Assembly: GCA_023205875.1 (NCBI GenBank)
Contig: CP060757.1
Location: 682,001-746,000 of the forward strand
Source: Chloropicon primus
Lineage: Eukaryota; Chlorophyta; Chloropicophyceae; Chloropicales; Chloropicaceae
Reading direction: 5' to 3'
Length of the DNA stretch: 64,000 nucleotides
The notes under the pieces: generated by a model
What the model was told of the DNA's origin: nothing
What the model saw: only the letters and a program-made list of their open reading frames with translations
Database searches by the model: none
Program-made: the position numbers and the translations under genes
Shown here: positions 41,224 to 50,506 of the stretch, in pieces
Numbering within the stretch: the stretch's first letter is position 1
Layout: every line of letters begins with the position of its first letter

Positions 41224-42537
41224 TTAGGAGGAGGTCTCTTCCTTCACGCTTTCGAGTATGGTCTTGATGCTCTGCGCCGTGTGCATCTGCTTCAAGTGCG
41301 GCTGCTCCTCGAGGAGCTCTGCTGCTAAATTCATCTTTTTCCCAACGTTTTCTTTGTCGTTACTCCCGACGACGGTTGAGCTGTCCCACTTGTCCTCATC
41401 GTCCTCCTTCTTTGCAAGTCTCGACATTCTCGACCTCGAGGTTCTCGTCACTCCTGTTCCCACGCTTCGCCCGTCCATTTGCGAGACGACGTCGTCGTCG
41501 TCCTTGTCCTCCATGTTCTTCTCTAGAAGCTCGTCGTTTATCGCCTCGTTCACGGCGGTCACGAAACTCTTCTTCCAATTCTTTTCATCCTCCAGCGACT
41601 CTTCGTCCACCTTCTTCACGATCCCCTCTATGGCATCCTCCTCAGCTTTGCTGTACTCATCCATGTACGAGTCGTAGTCGAGGCCGCTGATGAAAGACAT
41701 GAGCTCGTCCTCCTCGTCCTCCTCCCTCGCTTGCGCCTGCTCCTTGCTCAGAGCCCAAGCTGGCCTGTTCTTACTCGATTCCGCGGCCTTGCTGTTCTCT
41801 CTCCTCAGGGCATCGCTTGCCTTCTTCTCCTCGTCCTTCTCCGCCGCCTCTGCCTCTGCCTCTGCAGCAGCCTCTGCAGCCTCCTGCTCCCTGTACTCTT
41901 TCTCTCTCTCCAGGGCGTCCTGGACCGCCTCGTCGAGAAACATGGACATCTCCAGGTCCACCTCGTCCCTCTCCTTCTTTTTCAACGTCTTCGTGAGCTT
42001 CTTGTGGTCGGCCTCCTTCTCCGTCGGCGCCTCGCTCGCGCCCTCGCCGTCGCCGAGCTTAGGGGTGGACTCCCGAGTAGCCGCAAGCTCTTGGCCCCTG
42101 GTGAGAGACGCCCAACCCACGTTGTCCAACGGGCTGCCTTCAAGAATCTTCTTCCTCAGCGCCGTGGTGAAGTTCTTGAACTTCCTCTTCCTCTCCTCGG
42201 CCTCGATCTGGTTCAGCTCGTCCGCCGCTTTCGCCACCTTGGCGGTCACCCCGAGCCTCGACAGCCAGCGCCTGTGCTTCGTCAAAGCGTTGTTCTGGGT
42301 ATACCTCCTAATTCTGCGGTTCCTCGCCACCAGGGACGATATCTTCGAGCGGCTCTCCCCCGTCGGAGGCAAGCCGAGCTCGTTCGTCTCCGCCACTGCG
42401 GACTTGAAGGGCTCCGAAGGCGAGCCCACGCCCCCCTTGGACCCGGAAGAATACTTCGCACCCGCATGAACACTATCCAAAGGCCTCTCGCAAAGCATAA
42501 CCCCCTTCACATTATCATACCCGTGGTCCACCGTCAT
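41224..42537 (-). CDS. Unknown acidic coiled-coil protein
   Basis: Single exon, 437 residues from the first in-frame ATG at 42537. It has a basic N-terminal third (RRIRRYTQNNALTKHRRWLS), then an Ala/Glu/Lys coiled coil, then the segment RPAWALSKEQA followed by DELMSFISGLDYDSYMDEYS and a Ser/Asp-rich tail. The last motif (PAWAL, then GLDYDxY) recalls sequences I associate with algal flagellar or basal-body proteins, but I cannot name the family. It faces CFAP77 tail to tail at 97 bp. Confidence 0.7.
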   Translation of the reverse strand: MTVDHGYDNVKGVMLCERPLDSVHAGAKYSSGSKGGVGSPSEPFKSAVAETNELGLPPTGESRSKISSLVARNRRIRRYTQNNALTKHRRWLSRLGVTAKVAKAADELNQIEAEERKRKFKNFTTALRKKILEGSPLDNVGWASLTRGQELAATRESTPKLGDGEGASEAPTEKEADHKKLTKTLKKKERDEVDLEMSMFLDEAVQDALEREKEYREQEAAEAAAEAEAEAAEKDEEKKASDALRRENSKAAESSKNRPAWALSKEQAQAREEDEEDELMSFISGLDYDSYMDEYSKAEEDAIEGIVKKVDEESLEDEKNWKKSFVTAVNEAINDELLEKNMEDKDDDDVVSQMDGRSVGTGVTRTSRSRMSRLAKKEDDEDKWDSSTVVGSNDKENVGKKMNLAAELLEEQPHLKQMHTAQSIKTILESVKEETSS

Positions 42538-42834
42538 CCTGCTCAACAACAAGGTCTCTCTCCGACTTTCAAACACACGCAATCCAAGAACCCCCCCTTT
42601 GGTCGACACCCTCCTCACAACCCCCGTGCTCCTCGTCCCCCCTTCTCTCTTCCCTCCTCTCTCTCTCTCTCTCTCTCCTCTCTCCTCTCCTTGGCCTTGG
42701 CTTTCCCGTTAACCAGGGTTGACCGTCAATGGAAATTGTCCAGGGGATCCCGGGGTGACTTTCCCATATGGAAAGGGTGGGAGAGAGGAGAAGAGAGAGG
42801 AGAGCGAGTGGATTGCTAATGAGACTGTTGTGAG

Positions 42835-43776
42835 ATGGAGAGAGCAAGGCGACGCGTGAGGGAGGCGGAGAGACACCTGGGGGGAGGGAGGAGGAGGGTT
42901 GAGGAGACGACGTACTACAGGAGACACCGAGTGAGCCGCGACGCCCCGGTCGAGTGGAGGGGAGTCTCGCTTCGAGTCCAGGGGGACGCTCTGGCGGAGG
43001 TGGTGTACGAGAAGAGCGAGGAGGGGATTGCGAAGATAAGCATCAACAGGCCGGAGAAGCGAAACGCGTTCACGCCGAGGACGATTGTCGAGCTGATATG
43101 CTGCCTCGAGGATGCCAAGGAGGACGGGAAGGTGGCTGCCATCATCGTGACGGGCGTGGGAACGAGCGCCTTCTGCAGCGGTGGAGACCAGCTGGTGAGG
43201 GAGGTCGGCGGCTACGTCGGGAAAGACGGGGTCCCGAGACTGAACTTTCTGGACCTCCAAGTCGTTCTGAGGAGGATACCGAAGCCCATCGTCGCCATGG
43301 TCGCTGGCCACGCCGTTGGGGGAGGCCACATCATCCACATGCTTTGCGACCTGACCATATCGGCTGACAACGCGATATACGGCCAGACGGGGCCCAAGGT
43401 CGGGTCCTTCGACGCGGGCTGGGGCTGCAGCGTGATGGCGAGGCTGGTTGGCCCGAAGAGAGCCAAGGAGATGTGGTTCCTGTGCAAGCTGTACACCGCG
43501 GAGGAGGCCTACGAGATGGGCCTGGTGAACAAAGTGGTGCCGCTGGACGAGCTGGAGAAGGAGACCGTGTACTGGTGCAGGCAGATGCTCGCCAACAGCC
43601 CCCTTGCCCTGAGCATTCTTAAGGCTTCCATGAACGCCGTGGATGACGGGCACGCGGGAGTGCAGCAACTGGGAGGCTTCGCGACCAAGATGTTCTACAG
43701 CCATGAGCAGGGCCTGGAAGGCCTGACAGCGTTCAAGGAGAAGCGAAAACCGGACTTTGAGCAATTCAGGAAGTGA
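42835..43776 (+). CDS. menB: 1,4-dihydroxy-2-naphthoyl-CoA synthase
   Basis: Single exon, 313 residues of the crotonase superfamily. It contains [10 protein letters not shown], the oxyanion-hole segment [25 protein letters not shown] and the MenB-specific [16 protein letters not shown] with its catalytic Asp. It ends in [11 protein letters not shown]. The enzyme closes the second ring in phylloquinone/menaquinone synthesis, which supports a photosynthetic host. In algae it acts in plastid or peroxisome. The Arg-rich first 35 residues could be a targeting peptide. Confidence 0.96.
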   Translation: MERARRRVREAERHLGGGRRRVEETTYYRRHRVSRDAPVEWRGVSLRVQGDALAEVVYEKSEEGIAKISINRPEKRNAFTPRTIVELICCLEDAKEDGKVAAIIVTGVGTSAFCSGGDQLVREVGGYVGKDGVPRLNFLDLQVVLRRIPKPIVAMVAGHAVGGGHIIHMLCDLTISADNAIYGQTGPKVGSFDAGWGCSVMARLVGPKRAKEMWFLCKLYTAEEAYEMGLVNKVVPLDELEKETVYWCRQMLANSPLALSILKASMNAVDDGHAGVQQLGGFATKMFYSHEQGLEGLTAFKEKRKPDFEQFRK

Positions 43777-43884
43777 GGAGGAAGAGAAAATAGTCCAGAA
43801 TCCACAAGTGTCTCGTTTCCTAAATTACAATTACATGCACGTGCGTCGTGGTGTTGTGGCGGAGGCCGCCCATTCTTGCGATCG

Positions 43885-45081
43885 CTACTGCTCCTTCTTC
43901 TCGTTCTTCCTCGTGTCCTTCGCCTCCAACGACTCTCTGGCTTGAACCAACACCGACTGCAGGATGGCCATGCGAGCCAGGTTGAAGCCAATCGCCATGG
44001 CCCAGTAGAAGTTGCTGTTCGCGACGCCTTCCTCGATCCAAAGCACGCGCGTCGCGTGAAGCAGAGAGACGCATATCAAGGCGAGACTCCCAGACGCGAG
44101 CATCGAGAAACTCGGCTTGCCTCCGAGCGCGACGGCGTGGAAGGCGCAAACGCTGATGGTCTCCACCAAAAAGTGCCCAAGATGGTACCGCCACCTGAAG
44201 AGGTTGCACACCAGCACCTGGGCCAGGAACAGATGGGAACAAAGACTTGGTTGGTCCAGTTCCAGCGCCAGAGGGACTGCCAGCAGCAAAGGCTGCAGGG
44301 AGACGAGTATTCCAAACATCTTTTTCATCTCGGGGAACATTTGCACGTTGAAGTACCACGCAAGAGAAGCGCTTGGCGCAAGAGCGTCTGGGCCTGCACC
44401 GTGCTGACCGTACGAGTGCTTCAACCAGTGCGCAGTGACCTGAGAGTAACCAAAGTCACCAAAGCGACCCAGCCCGAGCACGGTTTTGAGGAACACGCTC
44501 GATGCAGCGGCCAGCGCACACCACACCAGCGCGATCTTGGCCAGAAAGGCGAGAAAAGCCCTCGCCCGCGGGAGGCCTGCGACGCTGGATTTCCTCCTCA
44601 GGGACGCGATCTTGAACAGCGGCCAGGCGAGCAGGCAGGTCGTCCTCGGAGAGAGGTAAGTGGCCGCTGCTGCCCCGATGCACGCGAGGCTCTCGGATCC
44701 CCTCAAGGAGCCCAAAAGCGCCAGGAGGATGCCCGCCTCCTCCAAGCCGAGGCTCTGGCCGAAGGCCAGCACAAGGAAACTCGCGAACCGCCCAAGGGAC
44801 TTGGACCCCGCCGCTTCGAATAAATAGTGAACGACGATGGCAACGAAGACGTTCCACGTTCCCCCCTCAGCGAATGGCGTGAGGCCCGACCACTGCTTGA
44901 GCAGCACGAGGGGGGGCTGCTCGAAAACTCCCGTCTCATAAGGAGACACCCCCAACTTGATCGCGAGGTCGTACCCCTCCTCCGCGCACCGCGTGGCCCC
45001 CATCGACGACGAGAAGGCTTGAGCCAGGGATTCTTCGACCCCGGCCACGAGCCTAAACAGTCCCCACAACGCTTCGCCCAT
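43885..45081 (-). CDS. GPI transamidase subunit PIG-U
   Basis: Single exon, 398 residues with many TM helices. Typical features are LGVSPYETGVFEQPPLVLL at the N-terminus and the conserved ASLAWYFNVQMFPEMKKMF near residue 245, followed by LQPLLLAVPL and a short Lys/Glu tail. PIG-U (yeast Cdc91) helps the ER transamidase attach GPI anchors to proteins. The start is the first ATG in the frame. The gene is divergent from the exosome gene with only 127 bp between starts. Confidence 0.88.
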   Translation of the reverse strand: MGEALWGLFRLVAGVEESLAQAFSSSMGATRCAEEGYDLAIKLGVSPYETGVFEQPPLVLLKQWSGLTPFAEGGTWNVFVAIVVHYLFEAAGSKSLGRFASFLVLAFGQSLGLEEAGILLALLGSLRGSESLACIGAAAATYLSPRTTCLLAWPLFKIASLRRKSSVAGLPRARAFLAFLAKIALVWCALAAASSVFLKTVLGLGRFGDFGYSQVTAHWLKHSYGQHGAGPDALAPSASLAWYFNVQMFPEMKKMFGILVSLQPLLLAVPLALELDQPSLCSHLFLAQVLVCNLFRWRYHLGHFLVETISVCAFHAVALGGKPSFSMLASGSLALICVSLLHATRVLWIEEGVANSNFYWAMAIGFNLARMAILQSVLVQARESLEAKDTRKNEKKEQ

Positions 45082-45208
45082 CCCCAGCGCCAACGCTTCG
45101 CAGTCTCCTCCTCAGATGATCATAACGCACCTCGCCTCCTGCGCCAGGGGGGTGTGACTCGGTGAACCGAGGGTGGTGCGTCGTGCGTGCGCGCGTGCGT
45201 GGAGGAGG

Positions 45209-46159
45209 ATGGAGGGGGGGAGGGGGGACGGGAGGGGGCCATTGGAGTGCAGGGCGACGTTCCTTAGGACTGGGGTTGTCGGGGGTGCGACGGGGTCGGC
45301 GTATTTGGAAGTGGGGAGGAGCACGCGCATGGTGGTGAGCGTTTGGGGGCCAAGGCAGAGGGACAGGGACGGGGAGGGCTCCTCCCCGCACGAGATGCAG
45401 CTCGATTGCCACGTGCACCTTCCGTTTGCCCGAGGCGAGGCGGAAGAGGCTGCGGGGTCGCGGGGGACGGAGAGGGAGAGAACCCTTGCCAGGCAGCTGG
45501 AGCAGGGCATCTTGCCCTCGATACAGCAGGACAGGCTGAAGAAGTGCTGCGTGGAGGTCCAGTGCACGATCTTGGAGAGCAACGGGAGCGACTTTACTCC
45601 CGCGATACTGTGCACGTCGTTCGCCCTCGCGAGCTCTAATATCCCCCTGTACGACTTGATGACGTCCTGCACTTTGGTTGTGGTGGAAGGCCGGATACTC
45701 CTGGACCCCACGGCAGCGGAGCTGGCACGGAGCGAGGACGAGGTGTCCTTGGCCTACATGCCGTCGAGGGACCAAGTGACTTTCGTCCAAGCTTGTGGAG
45801 ACTGGAGCGAGAGGTCCTTCAAGGAGTGCATGGACAACTGCGTCGATGGCTGCAAGAAGATGAGGGCGGTCATGCGAAGTTTTCTGGTGGAGCTCGGGGA
45901 AGGGGGGGGTCGCCCAGCGTCCCACTCCCTCGATTACTTCCAGGGGGGGGGGGAGGTTTGTGATCAGGGGCCGGGGGCCGGGGAGGACGACGCAGGAGAA
46001 AAAGCACCGATGTCTGGCGGCGACGACGACGAACCGAGAAGAGAGGGGGGGGGAGGAGCGGCAAGATTTGAGGAGTCGCGCGTCAGTGAGAAGTTAGGGA
46101 ACCTCGTGGTGGCGGACCAAGACCTTGACGCAGAGCTCGATACCCTGCTCGACGTGTAA
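45209..46159 (+). CDS. Exosome RNase PH-like subunit, MTR3/EXOSC6 type
   Basis: Single exon, 316 residues. GDGRGPLECRATFLRTG, GSAYLEVGRSTRMVVSVWGP and LARQLEQGILPSIQQDRLKK follow the RNase PH fold, and the GSAYLE...V-x-GP form favours MTR3 over RRP41. Eukaryotic exosome ring subunits are catalytically inactive and channel RNA to Rrp44. A Gly/Asp-rich insert of about 70 residues (45895-46070) near the C-terminus is unusual and probably disordered. ATG 45209 is the first ATG; frames upstream start with GTG. Confidence 0.8.
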   Translation: MEGGRGDGRGPLECRATFLRTGVVGGATGSAYLEVGRSTRMVVSVWGPRQRDRDGEGSSPHEMQLDCHVHLPFARGEAEEAAGSRGTERERTLARQLEQGILPSIQQDRLKKCCVEVQCTILESNGSDFTPAILCTSFALASSNIPLYDLMTSCTLVVVEGRILLDPTAAELARSEDEVSLAYMPSRDQVTFVQACGDWSERSFKECMDNCVDGCKKMRAVMRSFLVELGEGGGRPASHSLDYFQGGGEVCDQGPGAGEDDAGEKAPMSGGDDDEPRREGGGGAARFEESRVSEKLGNLVVADQDLDAELDTLLDV

Positions 46160-46218
46160 CACTAGTGGGATTGTGTGTGTGTGTGTATAAAGTTAAGTTA
46201 AATTAATTTACCACAGAA

Positions 46219-47474
46219 TTATAGGGGGTTGCTTTGGGGTGTCATCATGAGCAGCTCCATGGCCACGGCGCAGGCCTTGTTCTCGCTGCGAAGGATGGAC
46301 AGGTTCATCTCATCCAGCTTCGAAAGCAGCTCCCTCTCCAAGACCTCGTGCCTGCCCAGCTCGCTGCTGAGGCTGTCGCAGTTCGAGAGCAGCTTGCTCA
46401 CGGCGTCGCAGGCGTAGGACTCGCTCTTCTTCAGCATCGCCTGAATCGTTTGAAGGGCACGCTGCGCCTCGGGTGCCTCGGGTTCTCCGACACGAACGGC
46501 CCCTTCGCTGCCGTCGTGAAATGCTGACTGCGTGGAGTTCCAGTGGAGGAGCCAACACTTCACTTCCTTAAGCAACTCCCGGCACTCTCTCAGGCGAGAC
46601 TCCGCGGCGTTCCCTTCCGCCTTGTCGTCCCCCACGTGGTTGGGCCTGAAGCAAGCCTTGGCGAGTTTCCTGACCTTCTTCGAGAAACTTCTCCAGGGCC
46701 TCAGGAGGGGGCGCCCCTTGCCGGGACGCTCGAGAGGCAGCAGCTCGACCTTCTCCGCCGTGGCCGCGCTGAGGCACTCGTCGTCGTCGACTGCTTGCGG
46801 GAACTCAGATTCGCACGTCGCGTCGATCGCGCTCCCGGGCCTGACCAGGGCATCTTCCACCAGTTGAAGGGCGCTCTCCACCGTGCCGTGCAGCCTGTGG
46901 ATGCAGCCGAGGATCTCCTCGCCCCTCGCCTCGCTGCCGTTGATGCCCGAATCGAGGAGCAAGGCTTGCAGCTTGCCGTGGCAGACGCGGAGGGTGCACT
47001 GGGTCAAGGCGTTGACCTGGTGCCAATGCATCGTGCGCGGAGAGGGAGAGAGCGTGTGTCAGCAAAGGGGGGTTGGGGTCACCGTCCAAGTCGCTGCCTT
47101 ACCTCTTTCCCGGCCTTCTGCGCGGACAGGCGGGTCTCGTGATTGCCCCGCAAGGCCTCGTTCTCACTCCTCAGCGACCGGATGATCTCCTGCTGCCGGC
47201 CAGAGAAGTCGACGAGAGCTCTCGTGGCCTGGGCGAGGAGTCTCTCCTCGGTGCCTTCGGACCCCGAGGTCCCGCGGACGAGCCGCACGATGTCCCCGGC
47301 TTCGAAGCCTTGCTGCCTCCCTCCCTCGTCATCGCCCTCCACGATCTTCTGCAGCTTGGTCGGCGCCTTGGGGAGCAAGCCCAGTGCGAGGACATTGCAA
47401 TCACTCTTGAGGCCCTCCGGATCGAACCCCCTGCAGTCCGGAGCCCAAGTCTGCCTCCTCCCTACGACCCCCAT
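46219..47474 (-). CDS. Unknown coiled-coil protein
   Basis: Two exons, 47103-47474 and 46219-47016, phase 0 with an 86-bp intron, give 389 residues. It contains a short N-terminal domain (LKSDCNVLALGLLPKAPTKL), a coiled coil (FSGRQQEIIRSLRSENEALR), a middle part with LLLDSGINGSEARGEEI, a basic patch (WRSFSKKVRKLAKACFRP) and a C-terminal coiled coil (ELLSKLDEMNLSILRSENKA). I do not recognise it. The stop is 59 bp from the convergent exosome gene. Confidence 0.65.
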
Positions 47475-48387
47475 TCTCGCTCACTCAATCGTCGATTAGA
47501 CGACAACGAGCAGGACGACTCAAGAAGAAGAAGAAGAAGAAGAAGAGCGCGCGCACGCACACGCACACAGAGTGACAGAGAGAGACAGAGAGAGTGTGTG
47601 TGTGTCTCCAACCGCACTCGTGAGAAATGCGACGCGCGCAACGCAACCAGTGGAGAGAAACTCCAATGCGAGGCCTCGAGCGTTGCGAGGATCCCAAGCC
47701 TCGTTAATAAAAAAACGGAAACGTCACAGACCGAATCTTGTGGGGGCCGCCAAAGAGGAAACTTAGGGTTTGTTTCGAAGAGGATCAAAAACGAACCGTG
47801 TCGCGAGGACTCAAAAAGGTAAGGGAGCGTCGTCTTTGCGTGACGCGAGAGGGGACGCGGGGAGGGGGGAGCTTCGCGAACGGGTCCCGCATCCCCCGGG
47901 AGCTTCGCGAACGGGTCCCTGGAGAGATGGGGCGGACGGGCGGGACGGAGGGTGGGGTCTGCGACCCCGTACGTCTCGTCTTGGCCAGTCTCGTCGTCTC
48001 GCCGTCTGGACGAGGACACATGGTGCGGTCTCGACCCCCTGGGGTTCCCCGGTCCTCGTCGCTTGGATGGTGGCGGGTCTCGATGGCGGAGGCCGCACGA
48101 GAGGCGAGGGAGCTCGACGGTCGAACCTCTCTCTCTCTCTCTCTCTCCTTCGCGCACGAGAGGTTTCGTCGAGAGCTCCGCGGGCGGTGTCCCCCCGCTG
48201 TTCCTCGCTCACGCACACACACACACTCTCCCTCTTTCCCTTTGCCGCCTGCTGACACGCTTTTGCCTTTCTTCTTCGTTGTCTTTCATCTTGAACACAC
48301 GCAGAAGAACTATTCGCAGGCCGCCACCACCGGAAAGGAATTCGCACTCACCCGACTTGGACCTTGTTTGATACATACACTTGTTTT
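47475..48387. promoter_or_regulatory. Upstream region of eIF1, with probable 5'UTR intron
   Basis: 913 bp without a coding gene. A good donor (AAAAAG|GTAAGG at 47818/47819) and a pyrimidine-rich acceptor (CACACGCAG at 48296-48304) suggest a 486-bp leader intron. Inside it are a 22-bp direct repeat (47867-47888 and 47898-47919) and a CT run at about 48127-48148. Confidence 0.55.
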
Positions 48388-48735
48388 ATGGCCGGTCTCG
48401 ATAACATTCAGAACTTGGGCGGTGGTTTCGATCCCTTCGCCGACGCCGCAAAAGAAGAAGCAGCGAGTGCACCCAAAGACATCGTTCACATCCGTGTGCA
48501 GCAGAGGAACGGAAGGAAGTGCTTGACCACGGTCCAGGGCATCAACCCCAAGATAGATCTGAAGAAGGTCATCAAGGCCTTCAAGAAAGAGTTCGCATGC
48601 AACGGCACTGTCATTGAGGATGAGGAGTTCGGTAAGGTCATCCAGCTTCAGGGAGACCAGAGGACGAACGCATCCACTTTCTTGACCAAGCAAGGAATAT
48701 GCGCAAAGGACGCTGTTAAGGTTCACGGATTCTGA
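48388..48735 (+). CDS. Translation initiation factor eIF1 (SUI1)
   Basis: Single coding exon, 115 residues. IHIRVQQRNGRKCLTTVQGI-type core (here VHIRVQQRNGRKCLTTVQG), KKVIKAFKKEFACNGTVIED and GKVIQLQGDQR match eIF1 end to end. It sits at the 40S P site and controls start-codon choice. Its own start context (TTTTATGGCC) is not optimal by the animal Kozak rule, and eIF1 genes in other eukaryotes autoregulate through poor start contexts. Whether that happens here is unknown. Confidence 0.97.
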   Translation: MAGLDNIQNLGGGFDPFADAAKEEAASAPKDIVHIRVQQRNGRKCLTTVQGINPKIDLKKVIKAFKKEFACNGTVIEDEEFGKVIQLQGDQRTNASTFLTKQGICAKDAVKVHGF

Positions 48736-48916
48736 ACTGTACAGTATAGTATCAATATATCAACTATATATCTTTCCTTCTTGGGTCTCTCTCCTCCATC
48801 TCCATTCTTGGAACCTTTTTTCTCATCCACTCTTTCGTCTTTACGACAGACCTTTTCCTTTGGCGTTGTGGGGGAGGAGACAGCGACAGGGGACGTTGGA
48901 ACTGCACTAGTGGAAG

Positions 48917-50459
48917 ATGATTGACAAAGGTTTAGAGGTGGCGCAGGAAGTGTTGTGCGGGCCCTGCGTCACCCAAGCCTGCTCCGGGCGCGAGAGTGGA
49001 CTCGTGCGGTGCGGAGTTTTCCTCCTGGCCATCGTACTTTCTGGTCCCATTTTGTTCCTCTGCGGAGTCAGTTTCCTATTTCAGACGGCGTCCTACACGA
49101 GGGAGAATGCCGTCAAGGCCTACAACAACCAGGTAAGGTGGTCTGAAGGCTTTCGCGTGGCCGTCCGGACCGGCACTCGAGAGAACAAGGCATCGGAGAG
49201 CTTGAGACTAGACTATAACTTGCCAAAACTCTCTCTCTCTCTTTGTCCAGGTTGGCGTGTGGCAGAGCACCGTCTATGACTCGGTGTTCCCCCAAGGGGC
49301 GTACATGAACATGACGACGACCTTCAAGTATTCGTGCGTGGGAGGGTCGACCTTGAACGGGAAGGAGGACCTGTACAACTTGACGCTCGGTATGGATCCG
49401 GAAGATTATATCGTGGACAAAAACAAGGAGGACGTCGAGGATCTGTCGCCTCAGTACAAGTACTTTTACGAGAGGCAGCAGTCCCCGGCATCAACCCGTA
49501 TCGAGAATTGCGACATAACGGTGACCGTGAGGAGCAACTCGTCGAGCTTGGTGACGGTGACGGTGCCTTACCTTACAACTGAGTTGGTCAAGTGCGACAA
49601 GCGGGATACTTACAAGGCCTGCCAAGACGTCTTGTACCTGAGCGACTTTTGTACAAAAGTAAAGTACTATGGCGGCAAATACGTCCTGGACAGAAACTTT
49701 CCAGGCCAATCTTTTGGCTGCTTCTACAACAGCGACACCAACCGCTTTGACATGACACGGTACCAGAGAAACGAAGAACCCATCTTCATGAACTTGATGA
49801 TGAGGTTCTCGGCGGACCCGTACCTGACGTACATGGAGGAAACCGATGGCACAGGTGATTTTGGCTTGGACACCGAGGGAAAGGTCAAGCTGGGGGCAAT
49901 CCTGCTTGCTTTTGGTGTCCTCATCTGTGTTGTGGAGATCCACACCTTCAAGCAGATTAGGGGATTTGTCAGGCAAATGAATTCCAGCGAGAACACAATG
50001 CGGCCCAGCCATCCTGTCCAGAGATTCTATTACGACTCTGCGCACTATTATTACAACCGAAGGATGGCCAGCCACCACCATAGGCACGCGAACCGGGGCA
50101 TGGGGGGCGTGCGCGGGTACGGGAAGCAGCATCAGATGCACCACAATCATAGAGGCCCCGCAACAAGCTATCCTCGAGTGAACAACAGGAGTAGCTTTGG
50201 AGTGTACCAACCTTACCCAAGCAGTGCGCAACACCACTTGCCTCCAGGCCAGCATGGGTATGGGCAGCGCATCGACAACCCCATCGTGAGTCCGTGCCAT
50301 AATAACAATTACCCGCCCGCTGCTCCCTCGGGCTACGGTGGGGAGAAGCCAACAGGTTACGGGGAGAAGCCAACGGGACATGGCCCAGGGTCGGGACAAA
50401 GCTCGGAGCCTGTTCCAGACATCCAGACTTACACCTACAACCCGAACGGCAACCCTTAA
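48917..50459 (+). CDS. Unknown two-TM membrane protein with His/Tyr/Gly-rich tail
   Basis: Two exons, 48917-49132 and 49251-50459, phase 0, give 474 residues. One TM (CGVFLLAIVLSGPILFLCGV) lies near residue 40. A roughly 220-residue, probably lumenal or extracellular domain follows, with paired Cys and N-x-S/T sites (MNMTTTF, NLTLG, NSSSL). A second TM (LGAILLAFGVLICVVE) comes next, then a cytosolic tail rich in His, Tyr, Gly and Pro with SHHHRHANRG and repeated GYGEKPTG. No family was recognised. The intron uses a (CT)n tract as its polypyrimidine stretch. Confidence 0.72.
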
Positions 50460-50506
50460 CTGAGAAAAACGCAAGAATGATGATGGCAAAAATAAACACC
50501 AAATTA

